DNA of 64,000 nucleotides from Hyphomicrobiales bacterium (GCA_009377755.1 WHTM01000021.1:18390-82389), one strand, 5' to 3'. Shown: positions 1-9,700, counted from the stretch's first letter. Program-made: numbers and translations. Notes: generated from the letters alone by a model not told the origin.

Positions 1-708
1 CGCTTGCGCCACGTGCGAGGCCAGCCGGTCGAGCTCCTCGCGAATGTCCGCCTTGGCGGCAAGCAGGATTGCTTCCTGGTGCAGCCGATCCGGATCGAAG
101 CGCTCGGACGCCGCCAGCAGCGTCGCCACTTGCTCGGCGAGCCGCGTCTTGATCGCCTCCGGTCGGCGCCCGGGTGTCGCTTCGGCCCGCGCGGTCAGCG
201 CCGCAATCTCTCCGAGCCGCTGCGCCAGCACGCGCTCCAGCGCCGCACCTTCCGCGCGCCGCATGTCGGCCAGGCCGGAGAGTGCCTGGGTGAAGCCGGC
301 GACGACGGCAGCCTCGGCGGCTCGTCGCTCGTCCTCGCTTTCGGCCTGGTCGACCACCTCGACCACGCCCTTGAGCGCCAGGATTCCGTCGAGGGTCGGC
401 GGCGCGGCGTCGATACGCTTGCCCAGCCCGCTTATGGTCGACAGCAGCGCCTCGAGCACCGGCTCGTTCACACGCACCGCCGGCGTCAGGCCTTCGCGGG
501 TCACGGCGAGATTCGCGTAGACCGTACCGCGCGCCAGAACCTCCGCCGCTCGGCTGCGGATGGGCGCGTCGACCGCATCCCAGCCCGGCGGCAGGCGCAG
601 CCGGACATCCAACCCCTTGGCATTCACCGACTTGAGTTCCCAGGCCCAGGCATAGGTGCCGCTGACACCGTGACTCCGGGCAAAGCCGGTCATGCTCGAC
701 AGCGCCAT
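1..708 (-). CDS. yicC: YicC family endoribonuclease, N-terminal part
   Basis: The reverse strand is open from an ATG at 708 to the window edge, so the C-terminus lies outside. The protein begins MALSSMTGFA; the MTGFA start followed by a WELKSVN-type segment is the signature of the YicC N-terminal domain. The later stretch with RRAEG, ALERVL and RLHQEAILLAAKADIREELDRL also fits the family. YicC proteins are about 290 residues and 236 are visible here. Known members are cytosolic endoribonucleases acting on small RNAs; the catalytic C-terminal DUF1732 part is only partly visible. It follows mltG on the same strand after a 94-bp gap, an order typical of Rhizobiales, often with gmk next. Confidence 0.9.
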   Translation of the reverse strand, partial: MALSSMTGFARSHGVSGTYAWAWELKSVNAKGLDVRLRLPPGWDAVDAPIRSRAAEVLARGTVYANLAVTREGLTPAVRVNEPVLEALLSTISGLGKRIDAAPPTLDGILALKGVVEVVDQAESEDERRAAEAAVVAGFTQALSGLADMRRAEGAALERVLAQRLGEIAALTARAEATPGRRPEAIKTRLAEQVATLLAASERFDPDRLHQEAILLAAKADIREELDRLASHVAQA

Positions 709-802
709 CGGCGGGGAATCTCGTGCTGTGATTCGGGAAACGATACCGACTTTAGCGGCGCGGCATCGGGCTCACAAGGCCGAGACCGACTCGGACCGGA
801 CA

Positions 803-2593
803 TCATCGGCGGCGGGCGGGACGTGGGGCTGGCGGAGGAGGCGGCCGCGGCGCGGGCGCTGCCGCGGCAGGCTGCGGGGCCACGGGGTCGGACTTCGCCC
901 CGTTCAGCCGTTGCTCATGCGCGCGCAGCCGCGCAACCGCCTTCTGGTGCTGTTCGTAGTTGTCCGAGAAGGTGTGGCCGCCCGTGCCATCGGCAACGAA
1001 GTACAGTTCGCGCGTCCGCGCCGGGTTAGCAGCGGCTTCGAGCGACGCGCGGCCGGGATTGGCGATCGGCCCCGGCGGGAGGCCGTCGATCGTATAGGTA
1101 TTATACGCCGTGGCCTGCTCCTTCTCCGACTTGGTGATCACGTGGCCGAGCGATCCTTTGCCGCCCACCAGCCCATAGATGATGGTCGGATCGGATTGCA
1201 GCTTCATCTTCTGCCGCAGCCGGTTGACGAAGACGGCGGCGACGCGCGTGCGCTCATCGATGCGGCCGGTTTCCTTCTCGACGATCGAGGCGAGGATTAC
1301 GAGCTGTTCGGGCGTCGTGATCGGAAGGTCCGGCATGCGCCGTTCCCAGGCTTCCTTGAGCACGCGCGCCTGCGCCTGCTGCATGCGCTGGATGACCAGT
1401 TCGCGCGGGGTGCCGCGGGTGAACTTGTAGGTCTCCGGCAGCAGCGTTCCCTCGCGTGGGATTTCCTTGATGCTGCCGCCGAGGACCGTGTTCTCCATCA
1501 GCCGGGCGACGATCTGCTCGGATGTCTGCCCTTCCAGAACCGTGAACAGGTGCTGGACGACTTTGCCGTCGGTGATGGTGTCGACCACGTCCCGCAGGCT
1601 TGCCTGCTTCGGGAACTGGTACTCGCCCGATTTCAGCCCATCGCGCGCTTTCAGCACGATGACGCCGGCCATGAACGTCCAAGGCTGGTCGATGACTCCC
1701 TCTCGCTCCAAAAGTTCGGCGATGTCGCGCATGCCATGGCCGCGCGGAACATTGACGATGCGATCCTGCGCCAGCGGCCCCGGAGCGTCGAACCGCTGCT
1801 TCCCGACGACCAGGCCCACACCCGCTGCGATGACGATGAGAATGAGGAAGGTAAGAACGGCATTGCCGAACCTGACAAGAGGATGGCGGGCTCGTTTTGA
1901 ACGACGTGTCGGCACGGGCACATGCTCCGGCTCGAGCGCGGCGCGCGGGCTGCGCAGGGTGATGCGTCGACGCTCCAATGGTGACGGGCCAATCCCTTCG
2001 AGAGACAGCCCGGACATCGGCCGAAATGGCTCGGCAGAACCGGCGAGAGGGCTCCCTCGCGCCGAAGGTGCCGCCGATAGTCCCGACAGCCCCGGATGAG
2101 CGGGATAGAGCCCGCTCGATCCGCTGACCTCGCCCGACGGCAACGGCGGAGGATCAATCCCGCCGTCACCGCCCTGACCTCCTGCTACCGCCCGGGCTGG
2201 CGCACCCGCACCGGACACTGTTCGTCCCGACATGGACACGACGGTAGCGCCTGACCCCGCCTCCGGTCCATCCCCGAACTCACCCGTTGTGGACCGCCGG
2301 CTCCCCAGTATCGAACCGCCCGAAGTGGGAAAAGTTGTGGCCTTGGCGACCTGCATCTGCTGGCCACGCAGCGGCGCCGAAGCATGATCGTTCGTGGCCG
2401 TCGGCCGACCAGAAAACACGCGGTCGGCGCGCGCTCGGGCATCGGTCGCCTGATTCCTTGATATGCCCGGCTCAGCCTGACTCGTCGTTGCCGGTCCGGC
2501 AGCCGCAAACGACCGCGGCGGGCTTGCCGTCGCCGGCCCAGTCCCCGCATGGCGTCTATTCCCTTCGGTCGGTGGGGTGAATGCGTCTACCAC
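803..2593 (-). CDS. mltG: Endolytic murein transglycosylase MltG
   Basis: This is a 596-residue frame with one membrane segment at about residues 242-264, followed by a LysM-like region and the YceG/MltG catalytic domain. The catalytic motif ASIVEKETG is at about 435-443, with the presumed catalytic glutamate at 439, and SDPTIIYG and DGLPPGPIANPG follow. MltG cuts nascent glycan strands at the inner membrane and so sets strand length. The first 190 residues are rich in Ser, Pro, Gly and Ala and look disordered. Family members are usually 330-420 residues, so the true start may be ATG 2233 or ATG 2017 (404 residues). No clear ribosome site distinguishes these starts. The C-terminus is a Pro/Ala/Arg tail. 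Confidence 0.9.
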   Translation of the reverse strand: MVDAFTPPTEGNRRHAGTGPATASPPRSFAAAGPATTSQAEPGISRNQATDARARADRVFSGRPTATNDHASAPLRGQQMQVAKATTFPTSGGSILGSRRSTTGEFGDGPEAGSGATVVSMSGRTVSGAGAPARAVAGGQGGDGGIDPPPLPSGEVSGSSGLYPAHPGLSGLSAAPSARGSPLAGSAEPFRPMSGLSLEGIGPSPLERRRITLRSPRAALEPEHVPVPTRRSKRARHPLVRFGNAVLTFLILIVIAAGVGLVVGKQRFDAPGPLAQDRIVNVPRGHGMRDIAELLEREGVIDQPWTFMAGVIVLKARDGLKSGEYQFPKQASLRDVVDTITDGKVVQHLFTVLEGQTSEQIVARLMENTVLGGSIKEIPREGTLLPETYKFTRGTPRELVIQRMQQAQARVLKEAWERRMPDLPITTPEQLVILASIVEKETGRIDERTRVAAVFVNRLRQKMKLQSDPTIIYGLVGGKGSLGHVITKSEKEQATAYNTYTIDGLPPGPIANPGRASLEAAANPARTRELYFVADGTGGHTFSDNYEQHQKAVARLRAHEQRLNGAKSDPVAPQPAAAAPAPRPPPPPAPRPARRR

Positions 2594-2773
2594 GCCATTC
2601 CCGCCCGCTCGGAAAACATGACCGGCACCGTCCGCGCGGCTCGTTGGAAAAGATTGTGCAACACAAGGGACTGTTGCTGATTCGCGAGACTATTCAAGGT
2701 CTCGCGACCGCACCCACGCAACGTCGTGAAAACAAAGTGTGGCGAAAGGGTGAGCCCGCGCCACCCATTTCGC

Positions 2774-4039
2774 CTAATTCACAACGCGGCGGAACACCAG
2801 GGACGCATTGGTCCCGCCGAACCCGAAGGAATTCGACAACACCACCTCGACGTCGCGTCTCTTTGCGGTGTGGGCGACGAGGTCGACTGCCGTCTCGACC
2901 GACGGATTGTCAAGATTGAGCGTCGGCGGCACCATTCGGTCGCGGATCGCCAGCACCGAGAAGATCGCCTCGACCGCTCCGGCGGCGCCGAGCAAATGTC
3001 CGATCGAGGACTTGGTCGAGGACATGGCAACGCGCCCCGCGGCATTGCCGATGATGCGATGCACGGCACTGAGCTCCACCTCGTCGCCGAGCGGGGTCGA
3101 GGTTCCATGGGCATTGATGTAATCGATCTCGGACGGCGACACGCCGGCCCGCTTGATCGCGGCGGTCATGCAGCGGTACGCCCCGTCGCCGTCCGGTGCC
3201 GGCGAGGTGATGTGATAGGCGTCGCCGGACAGGCCGTAGCCGATCAGCTCGGCATAGATCTTCGCGCCGCGCACCTTGGCATGCTCGTACTCTTCCAGTA
3301 CCACGGCGCCGGCACCTTCGCCCATGACGAAACCATCCCGATCCCTGTCATAAGGACGCGAGGCCCGCGTCGGCTCGTCGTTAAATCCGGTGGACAACGC
3401 GCGACAGGCGGTAAAGCCGGCGACCGACATCCGGTTCACCGGTGACTCGGTGCCGCCGGCCAGCATCACATCGGCATCGCCGAGCGCGATCAACCGCCCG
3501 GCATCGCCGATTGCATGGGCCCCGGTTGAGCACGCCGTGACCACAGCGTGGTTCGGCCCCTTGAGCCCGTGGGCGATCGACACATACCCGGACGCCAGGT
3601 TGATCAGCCTACCGGGAATGAAAAAAGGCGAAACGCGGCGAGGCCCTTTCTCTTTGAGAATGATGGCGGTCTCGGCAATGCCTTCGATGCCGCCGATGCC
3701 CGACCCGAGCATCACCCCGGTCGCTGCCTGATCCTCGTAGGACTGAGGCTTCCAGTTGGCATCGTCGAGCGCCTGATGCGCCGCACACATGGCAAAGATG
3801 ATGAAATCGTCGACCTTGCGTTGCTCCTTCGGCTCCATCCACAGATCGGGATTGAAGGTGCCGTTGCTGCCGTCGCCGCGTGGAATAATGCAAGCAATCT
3901 TGCAGGGCAGATCCGAGACCTCAAAGCTCTCGATGCGGCGCGCGCCACTCTGCCCTTCGAGCAGGCGCTGCCACGTGGTCTCGGCACCGCAGCCGAGCGG
4001 CGAGACCATCCCAATTCCGGTCACGACCACCCGCCTCAT
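2774..4039 (-). CDS. fabF: Beta-ketoacyl-ACP synthase II
   Basis: This 421-residue condensing enzyme elongates acyl-ACP with malonyl-ACP in type II fatty acid synthesis. The start ATG 4039 gives MRRVVVTGIGMVSPLG and has AAGGA about 8 bases upstream; the longer upstream open frame is not used. The thiolase-fold catalytic triad is visible: Cys in VTACSTGAH, His in NAHGTSTPLGD and His in SSIGHLLGAAG. The C-terminal SNSFGFGGTNASL is canonical. It lies 103 bp downstream of acpP on the same strand, in the usual fabD-fabG-acpP-fabF order. Identification is secure; FabB is unlikely given this context. Confidence 0.97.
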   Translation of the reverse strand: MRRVVVTGIGMVSPLGCGAETTWQRLLEGQSGARRIESFEVSDLPCKIACIIPRGDGSNGTFNPDLWMEPKEQRKVDDFIIFAMCAAHQALDDANWKPQSYEDQAATGVMLGSGIGGIEGIAETAIILKEKGPRRVSPFFIPGRLINLASGYVSIAHGLKGPNHAVVTACSTGAHAIGDAGRLIALGDADVMLAGGTESPVNRMSVAGFTACRALSTGFNDEPTRASRPYDRDRDGFVMGEGAGAVVLEEYEHAKVRGAKIYAELIGYGLSGDAYHITSPAPDGDGAYRCMTAAIKRAGVSPSEIDYINAHGTSTPLGDEVELSAVHRIIGNAAGRVAMSSTKSSIGHLLGAAGAVEAIFSVLAIRDRMVPPTLNLDNPSVETAVDLVAHTAKRRDVEVVLSNSFGFGGTNASLVFRRVVN

Positions 4040-4142
4040 CCCGGCATTCCTTGCGGCGTATAGCGCCCGCACGGACGGCCCCGGCCTCGCGACGGCAGCG
4101 CCACTTCCTTGAGTCAGTCGCATCCGTGCTCGACGCAGCCGG

Positions 4143-4382
4143 TCAGCTCTTGGCGTTCTTTTCAAGGAACTTAACGGCATCGCCGACGGTCAAAATCGTC
4201 TCCGCGGCATCATCCGGAATCTCGCAACCGAATTCTTCTTCAAAGGCCATAACCAACTCGACTGTGTCGAGGCTGTCGGCGCCGAGATCGTCGATAAAAC
4301 TCGCGCTCTCGGTCACCTTGTCAGGCTCAACGCCCAAATGTTCCACAACGATCTTTTTGACCCGCTCGCCGATATTACTCAT
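4143..4382 (-). CDS. acpP: Acyl carrier protein
   Basis: This is a 79-residue acidic four-helix protein, starting [10 protein letters not shown] at ATG 4382 with an AGAGGT-type ribosome site a few bases upstream. The phosphopantetheine attachment serine is in the [11 protein letters not shown] motif at about residue 37. It carries growing acyl chains between FabD, FabG and FabF in the cytosol. Its length and sequence are typical of alphaproteobacterial AcpP. The 250-bp gap upstream, before fabG, is large enough for its own promoter, which fits the high demand for ACP, but I did not identify a convincing one. Confidence 0.97.
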   Translation of the reverse strand: MSNIGERVKKIVVEHLGVEPDKVTESASFIDDLGADSLDTVELVMAFEEEFGCEIPDDAAETILTVGDAVKFLEKNAKS

Positions 4383-4632
4383 TTGTCGACCTCTAGGTTT
4401 TGAACTGGGCTCGTCCGGCGACGAAGCGAGCATCGCGGTATGCTGGCCTCGTCGTGGAAGACATCGGCAGTTGCGCTCGGACGGCGGGCAATCCGTGCAC
4501 CGCCAGCATCGTCCCCAAGTCACCCCAGCCAGGCCGGAAATCCAGCTACCATACTTCAAACGGCTTGGCCAGCAGGCGCGATGATTCATACCGCAGGGCA
4601 AATTCGGCAGCGATTGCATGTGTTTTCGTGCA

Positions 4633-5370
4633 TCAGATCATCGCCATACCGCCATTCACGTGGAAAGTTTGGCCGGTGACGTAAGCCGCCTCGTCGGATG
4701 CGAGATAGACGGCAAGCGCGGCAACATCCGCCGGCGTTCCCAGCCGCCCGGCCGGCACGCGCAACAACAGCATATCCCGCTGCTTGTCGGTCAGCTTGCT
4801 CGTCATCGCGGTTTCGATGAAGCCGGGCGCGATGCAGTTCACCGTCACGCCGCGCACGGCGACCTCCTGCGCCAGCGCCTTGGACATACCGATCATCCCC
4901 GCCTTGGCGGCAGCATAGTTTCCCTGCCCGGCGTTGCCGATGACGCCGACCACCGAGCTGATGCCGATGATGCGCCCGACGCGCCGCCGCATCATGCCGC
5001 GCGCCGCGGCGCGGGCGACGCGAAACGCGGCCGTGAGGTTGACCGCAATAACCGCATCCCAATCCTCATCCTTGAGCCGCACGAAAATATTGTCACGGGT
5101 AATGCCGGCGTTGTTCACGACGATGTCGACATGCTCCATCGCCGCCTCGGCATTTGGCACCAGCGCCTCCACCGAATCCTTTTCGGCGAGATCGCAGCGC
5201 AACACATGCACGCGTCCGGTCAGGTCGGCAGCAAGGGAATCGAGCTTGTCCTGGCGCGTCCCCGAGACCGCGACGGTTGCGCCTTGCGAATGCAACGCGC
5301 GCGCGATCGCCTCGCCAATGCCACCCGTGGCGCCGGTCACCAGCGCCGTCTTGCCAGTCAGGTCGAACAT
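4633..5370 (-). CDS. fabG: 3-oxoacyl-ACP reductase FabG
   Basis: This is a 245-residue short-chain dehydrogenase that reduces 3-oxoacyl-ACP with NADPH. The NADP-binding TGATGGIG motif is at about residues 13-20, NNAG at about 86-89, the catalytic Ser in GISSVVG, YAAAK at about 150 and the [11 protein letters not shown] segment, all as in FabG. The C-terminal [14 protein letters not shown] is also diagnostic. It begins 33 bp after fabD, so the two are probably cotranscribed. The location between fabD and acpP separates it from generic SDR proteins. Confidence 0.96.
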   Translation of the reverse strand: MFDLTGKTALVTGATGGIGEAIARALHSQGATVAVSGTRQDKLDSLAADLTGRVHVLRCDLAEKDSVEALVPNAEAAMEHVDIVVNNAGITRDNIFVRLKDEDWDAVIAVNLTAAFRVARAAARGMMRRRVGRIIGISSVVGVIGNAGQGNYAAAKAGMIGMSKALAQEVAVRGVTVNCIAPGFIETAMTSKLTDKQRDMLLLRVPAGRLGTPADVAALAVYLASDEAAYVTGQTFHVNGGMAMI

Positions 5371-5403
5371 GTGGATCTCCTGTTGCGCCGGATGCCGGCC
5401 TCG

Positions 5404-6348
5404 TCACCCGGCTTCGCCCTTGTAGGCTGCCACGTCCTCCGGAGTGCCGATGGCAACGCCGCGTACACCCTCGGCGATACGCTTCACCAGGCCGGTCAGC
5501 ACTTTACCGGCACCGACCTCGTAGAACGTGGTCACGCCTTGCTGCGCCATGAACGCGACCGACTCGCGCCAGCGCACCGTTCCGGTCACCTGCTCCATCA
5601 GCGCCTGCACGACATCGGCGGGCTCGCTGATCGGACGCGCGCGGACATTGGCCACCACAGGGACGACCGGCCGGTGCACCGCCACCTCGGCCAGCGCCTG
5701 CGCCATCGCGTCCGCTGCCGGCTGCATCAGCGCGCAGTGGAAGGGCGCGGACACCGGTAGAAGCATCGCCCGCCGCGCGCCTTTGCCCTTGGCAATCTCC
5801 ACCGCGCGCTCGACCGCGGCCTTGTCGCCGGACAAGACGACCTGGCCGCCGCCGTTGTCGTTCGCTGCCTGGCAGACCTGTCCCTGCGCCGCTTCGCCGG
5901 CGACGGCCGCGGCCTGTTCGAAATCGAGGCCGAGCAAGGCCGCCATGGCGCCGGTCCCGACCGGCACGGCCTTCTGCATCGCGCGTCCACGGATCCGTAG
6001 CAGCCGGGCGGTGTCGCCGATCGACAGAGCTCCTGCGGCGGCGAGAGCCGAATACTCGCCGAGCGAATGGCCGGCGACGAATCGAGCGTCGCGCGCCAGA
6101 TCGAGATCTGCCTCGCTTTCGAGCACGCGCATTGCCGCGAGCGACACCGCCATCAAGGCCGGCTGCGCATTCTCGGTGAGCATCAGCGCATCAGCCGGCC
6201 CTTGCCGGATGATGGTAGTGAGCTTTTCGCCCAGTGCGGCGTCGACCTCCTCGAAAATCTGACGTGCGGCCGGAAATGTCTCGGCCAACGCCTGACCCAT
6301 TCCCACCGACTGGCTGCCCTGGCCGGGAAAGACGAACGCGGTCGCCAT
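5404..6348 (-). CDS. fabD: Malonyl-CoA:ACP transacylase
   Basis: This is a 314-residue protein, beginning MATAFVFPGQGSQ, which loads malonyl groups onto ACP. The nucleophile elbow AGHSLGEYSALAAAG contains the catalytic serine, the conserved catalytic His lies in SAPFHCALM, and the C-terminal EVGAGKVLTGLVKRI matches the family. It is the first gene of the fabD-fabG pair, read away from the MFS gene behind it. The length is normal for the family. Confidence 0.97.
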   Translation of the reverse strand: MATAFVFPGQGSQSVGMGQALAETFPAARQIFEEVDAALGEKLTTIIRQGPADALMLTENAQPALMAVSLAAMRVLESEADLDLARDARFVAGHSLGEYSALAAAGALSIGDTARLLRIRGRAMQKAVPVGTGAMAALLGLDFEQAAAVAGEAAQGQVCQAANDNGGGQVVLSGDKAAVERAVEIAKGKGARRAMLLPVSAPFHCALMQPAADAMAQALAEVAVHRPVVPVVANVRARPISEPADVVQALMEQVTGTVRWRESVAFMAQQGVTTFYEVGAGKVLTGLVKRIAEGVRGVAIGTPEDVAAYKGEAG

Positions 6349-6471
6349 GCGCCCTCCTGCAACGGTGGGCGGTAAGACACGCCGGGTGTGGAAGTGTCAA
6401 GCCATACCGGAATCGGGCGAAGCCAGGTTCGCCCATTTTTTCGCCGGCGTCGGGCGCAAGCAGCCGGACCT

Positions 6472-7944
6472 TCAGCGGCTGCCCCCGGGGATGTTGGTCT
6501 GCAGCGGCTTCTCCGCCATCAGCAGCAAGCCGACAAAAGCCAGCACCAGGCTCGCCGTCGCGGCGAGGAAGACACGCGAGAAAGCCAGCGCCGCCTCGCT
6601 TGCGTCGGTGCCCGCGCTGCCCCCCGATCCGATCGCGCCCGGCACCAGCGCAGCGCCGCCGGAGAGCACGATCGCACCGAACACCGCCACCAGAATCGTC
6701 GCGAACAGGTTGCGGACGAAATTCATTGTGCCGACCGCCGTGCCGAACTGGTGGATCGCCACGGAATTCTGCATCACCACGGTGCACAGCGGCGGCAACG
6801 GGCCGAAGCCGAGCCCAAACAGCGCCATCAGGATTTCAAACTCGAGCACCGTGACCCTGTTGGCGCGCCAGGCCAGGGTCGCGACCGCACCGACCGCCAC
6901 GATCATCCCAATGATCGGCACCGTCTTGTAGTGCCTGACGCGACCCATGATCTGTCCCGACGTGCCGGCGCCGATGTTGAGCGCCACCATCAGCACCATG
7001 AGGCCCACGCCCGCATCGGTCGGCGACATCCCCATCACGCTTTGCAGATAGGTCGGCAGGAAGATGTTGAGCCCGATGATCGAGCCCCATCCGAGAGCAT
7101 TGGTTGCGATCACGATCGCGGCGTCGCGGTCGGCGAGGATGGCGATCGGGATCAACGGCTCCGCCGCGGCGTGCAGGCGCCATACGAACAGCGCGCCGAG
7201 AACGGCGGCGGCGGCGAGCAGCGTCAGGATCGGCGGCGAGGTCCAGGCAAAGCGCACGCCGCCCTGGTTGACCGCCAGCATGAACGACACGCTCGCCAGC
7301 ACGACCAGCACGGCGCCGATGATGTCGAGGCGGTGCGGCCGCTCGTGCCGCGGCAGCCGGCGCAACGCGGTGAACGTCAGCGCCACCGCGATCAGGCCGA
7401 GCGGAATGTTGATCCAGAAGATGACCGTCCAATGCAGGTAGTCGGCGATGAAGCCGCCGAGCGCCGGCCCGCACGCGCCGGCGGTCGTGTAGACCACCGA
7501 GAAATACGCGTAGTAGCGCCCGCGTTCCTTCGGCGCTGCGACGTCGCCGAGCACGATCATGCCGAGCGAGGTGAGCCCGCCGCCGCCGAGCCCGTGCAAC
7601 GCACGGCCCAGAATCAGCACCAGCATGTTGGGCGCGAGGGCGCAAATCAGCGACCCGGCGAGGTAGGCGAACAGTGATAGGCGCAACGCGAACTGCCGGC
7701 CGTGGATGTCGGCGAGCTTGCCGTAGAGCGGCACGGCGGCGGTGGAGGCGACCAGATAGGCCGTGATCAACCACGGCAGATTATGCACCTCGCCGAGCTC
7801 GCGGCCGATCGTCGGCAGCGCGCCGGCCAGGACCGTCGTGTCGAGCGAGCCGAGGAAGGTCGGCATCAGCACGCCGAACACGATCAGGCGCGCTTCCTTG
7901 TGGGTGAGCGCCGTGCTGGCTTCGGCCGGAGCGGTCGCGTCCAT
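6472..7944 (-). CDS. MFS exporter, DHA2/EmrB-QacA type
   Basis: This is a 490-residue protein with about 14 hydrophobic segments, the pattern of the drug:proton antiporter-2 family. The N-terminal LDTTVLAGALPTIGREL motif with the acidic residue in the first helix is characteristic, as is LADIHGRQ in the loop after helix 2 and the motif-C-like GPALGGFIADYLHW near the middle. It is expected in the inner membrane, exporting lipophilic or cationic compounds; the substrate cannot be told from sequence. It is transcribed divergently from the binding-protein homologue at 8127 across 182 bp. The pair is an accessory insertion between fabD and rpsF. No EmrA-type partner is present. Confidence 0.88.
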   Translation of the reverse strand: MDATAPAEASTALTHKEARLIVFGVLMPTFLGSLDTTVLAGALPTIGRELGEVHNLPWLITAYLVASTAAVPLYGKLADIHGRQFALRLSLFAYLAGSLICALAPNMLVLILGRALHGLGGGGLTSLGMIVLGDVAAPKERGRYYAYFSVVYTTAGACGPALGGFIADYLHWTVIFWINIPLGLIAVALTFTALRRLPRHERPHRLDIIGAVLVVLASVSFMLAVNQGGVRFAWTSPPILTLLAAAAVLGALFVWRLHAAAEPLIPIAILADRDAAIVIATNALGWGSIIGLNIFLPTYLQSVMGMSPTDAGVGLMVLMVALNIGAGTSGQIMGRVRHYKTVPIIGMIVAVGAVATLAWRANRVTVLEFEILMALFGLGFGPLPPLCTVVMQNSVAIHQFGTAVGTMNFVRNLFATILVAVFGAIVLSGGAALVPGAIGSGGSAGTDASEAALAFSRVFLAATASLVLAFVGLLLMAEKPLQTNIPGGSR

Positions 7945-8126
7945 CGTCTCGGGACGCTAGCCGCGCGCCCCCGCCCCGACCAGACCGCCCCTGACATGCG
8001 CGCTGCGCCGAAACGGCATGCGCTTGTGGCCTTGTCGCGCGCGGGACCGCGTTGATCCCCATTCCCATTGAGTTGCGCCCGGCGAGCGACTAGCTTGCCA
8101 TGACACCAGCGACTCCGGAGGCCGCC

Positions 8127-8972
8127 ATGGGGCGCGTGATCCGTCTGCAGAGTGACAGCAATGCGCACGACCGTCCGTGGCGGGTCGCGGTCGAGCAGGG
8201 ATTCTTCGCGGACGAAGGACTCACCGTCGAGTACCACGAGGACAATCCCAAGGGCGTCGCCGGACGGGTCGAGAATTTTTCCGAGCGCTGGAAGGAATCG
8301 CAGATGCAGCAGGGCGCACTGGAGGTCTATCCGGTGTGCGAATGGGGCGCGATCGAACGGGTGCAGTCGCTCGGCAACGCCAAGATCATCGGCCTCGATA
8401 CCACGGTACGCACCGGCGCCATCATGGTGCGCGCGGACTCGGCGATCCAGACCGTGACCGACCTGCGCAACGTGCCGATCGCGGTGACCTGGCATGCCGG
8501 CACCTTCTACGCGGCGATCGAGGTGATGGAGGCCGCCGGCGTTCCGTTCGACGAGATCAAGCTGGTGCATGCCAATGACCGGCTCGACGCGCTCGTCAGC
8601 GGCAAGACCGAAGCGGCCGCGCTGATGGAGCCGCTGGTCAGCCGCGCCCGCAAGGCTGGCGCCCGGCAGATCGCCGATTTGCGCTGGCGCGGTGGCATCG
8701 TCGCCGGCGAGGCGGTCGACGACGAGACCGCCGCCAAGATCATGCGGGCGCTCAATCGCGCGGTCTCCTGGCTCGCCGAGAACGAGGAGCGCTCCCGCGA
8801 CGAGCTCTTGCGCGACGTCACGCCGGACCGGCGCGCGACCGGGATGTTGCCCGAATTGACCGGGGTTCAGGCCTACCAGCCGGTCGAATTCCAGGAAAAG
8901 GTCGACTGGATGCTGGAGCGCGGCTTCCTTGAGAACGCCCCCTCCTACGAGGCGGTGGTTCGGGGTAAGTAG
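8127..8972 (+). CDS. ABC-type substrate-binding protein homologue (NMT1/SsuA-like) without signal peptide
   Basis: This is a 281-residue protein from ATG 8127, chosen because GGAGG sits just before it; a start at 8100 is also open. The opening GRVIRLQSDSNAHDRPWRVAVEQGFFADEGLTVEY is the strand and FFxxEGL pattern of nitrate/sulfonate/thiamine-precursor binding proteins. The segment VTDLRNVPIAVTWHAGTFYAAIEVMEAAGV also fits. There is no signal peptide or lipobox, so it may act in the cytosol as an enzyme or sensor, as some NMT1/THI5-like proteins do. No permease or ATPase is adjacent. The ligand is unknown. The divergent MFS gene may be functionally linked, which is inference only. Confidence 0.75.
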   Translation: MGRVIRLQSDSNAHDRPWRVAVEQGFFADEGLTVEYHEDNPKGVAGRVENFSERWKESQMQQGALEVYPVCEWGAIERVQSLGNAKIIGLDTTVRTGAIMVRADSAIQTVTDLRNVPIAVTWHAGTFYAAIEVMEAAGVPFDEIKLVHANDRLDALVSGKTEAAALMEPLVSRARKAGARQIADLRWRGGIVAGEAVDDETAAKIMRALNRAVSWLAENEERSRDELLRDVTPDRRATGMLPELTGVQAYQPVEFQEKVDWMLERGFLENAPSYEAVVRGK

Positions 8973-8991
8973 CTGGCAAGCAGCCCCGCGC

Positions 8992-9019
8992 TTGTCTTTC
9001 GGCAAAAAACCCGTATAAC
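8992..9019 (+). promoter_or_regulatory. Candidate sigma-70 promoter for rpsF-rpsR
   Basis: TTGTCT at 8992-8997 and TATAAC at 9014-9019 are separated by 16 bases. They lie about 195 bases before the rpsF start, leaving a long GC-rich leader with at least one hairpin (TCGA...TCGA around 9145-9170). S6:S18 leader-binding autoregulation is known in many bacteria, so the leader could be regulatory. The boxes are read from the sequence; activity is inferred. Confidence 0.45.
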
Positions 9020-9214
9020 GCCGGCTCCGCTGATGCCGGCCGGGAGCTGAACGGACGGCCGTGCGTCATGACCGCAGTCTTGTGTTCATGGCGCCGGCAG
9101 GACCAGATGGTCCGACGTCCCGTGTTCCCGCCTTCAGCACATTCGAGCCTTTCCCGAAGGGTTCGAGGGGCTTTGCGCCGGGGTGCAGCCGACTGAGCCA
9201 AGGAAAGGATTCGC

Positions 9215-9697
9215 ATGCCGCTCTACGAGCACGTCTTTCTTGCGCGCCAGGACCTCGGCGCGCAGCAGGTCGAGGAATTGACCGCGCAGTACAAGGGGAT
9301 CATCGAGCAGATGGGCGGGTCGATCACCAAGACCGAGGCCTGGGGGGTGAAGTCGCTCTCCTACCGTCTGCGCAAGAACCGTAAGGCGCATTTCACGCTT
9401 CTGAACGTCGACGCCCCGGCCGCGGCCCTGATGGAGGTCGAGCGTCAGCAGCGGCTGAGCGAAGACGTGCTGCGCTATCTCACCGTGCGGGTCGACGAGC
9501 ACGAGGCCGGGCCCTCGGCCATGATGCGCAAGTCGGACCGCGACGACCGCCGGGGCGAGCGCGGCGACCGTTTCGACCGCGGTGATCGTTTCGGCGACCG
9601 GGGGGATCGCGACCGTGGCGAGCGCCGCGAGCGGCGCGACCGCGACGACCGGCCGCCGCGCGATGCCGCCGACGAAGCGACTGCGACGGAGGGATAA
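9215..9697 (+). CDS. rpsF: Small ribosomal subunit protein bS6
   Basis: This is a 160-residue protein starting [14 protein letters not shown], with the S6 fold motifs [30 protein letters not shown] and a C-terminal strand VLRYLTVRV by about residue 93. AAGGAAAGG lies upstream of ATG 9215. From about residue 105 the chain becomes an Arg/Asp/Gly-rich low-complexity tail of roughly 50 residues with repeated DRGDR units, longer than in E. coli but common in alphaproteobacteria. S6 pairs with S18 on the 30S platform, and rpsR follows after only 3 bp. Confidence 0.97.
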   Translation: MPLYEHVFLARQDLGAQQVEELTAQYKGIIEQMGGSITKTEAWGVKSLSYRLRKNRKAHFTLLNVDAPAAALMEVERQQRLSEDVLRYLTVRVDEHEAGPSAMMRKSDRDDRRGERGDRFDRGDRFGDRGDRDRGERRERRDRDDRPPRDAADEATATEG

Positions 9698-9700
9698 GCG

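Noticed and set aside
692..1900. A 402-codon forward frame opposite mltG
   Set aside because: It mirrors the codons of mltG, is Arg-rich without motifs and overlaps the catalytic region of a certain gene.
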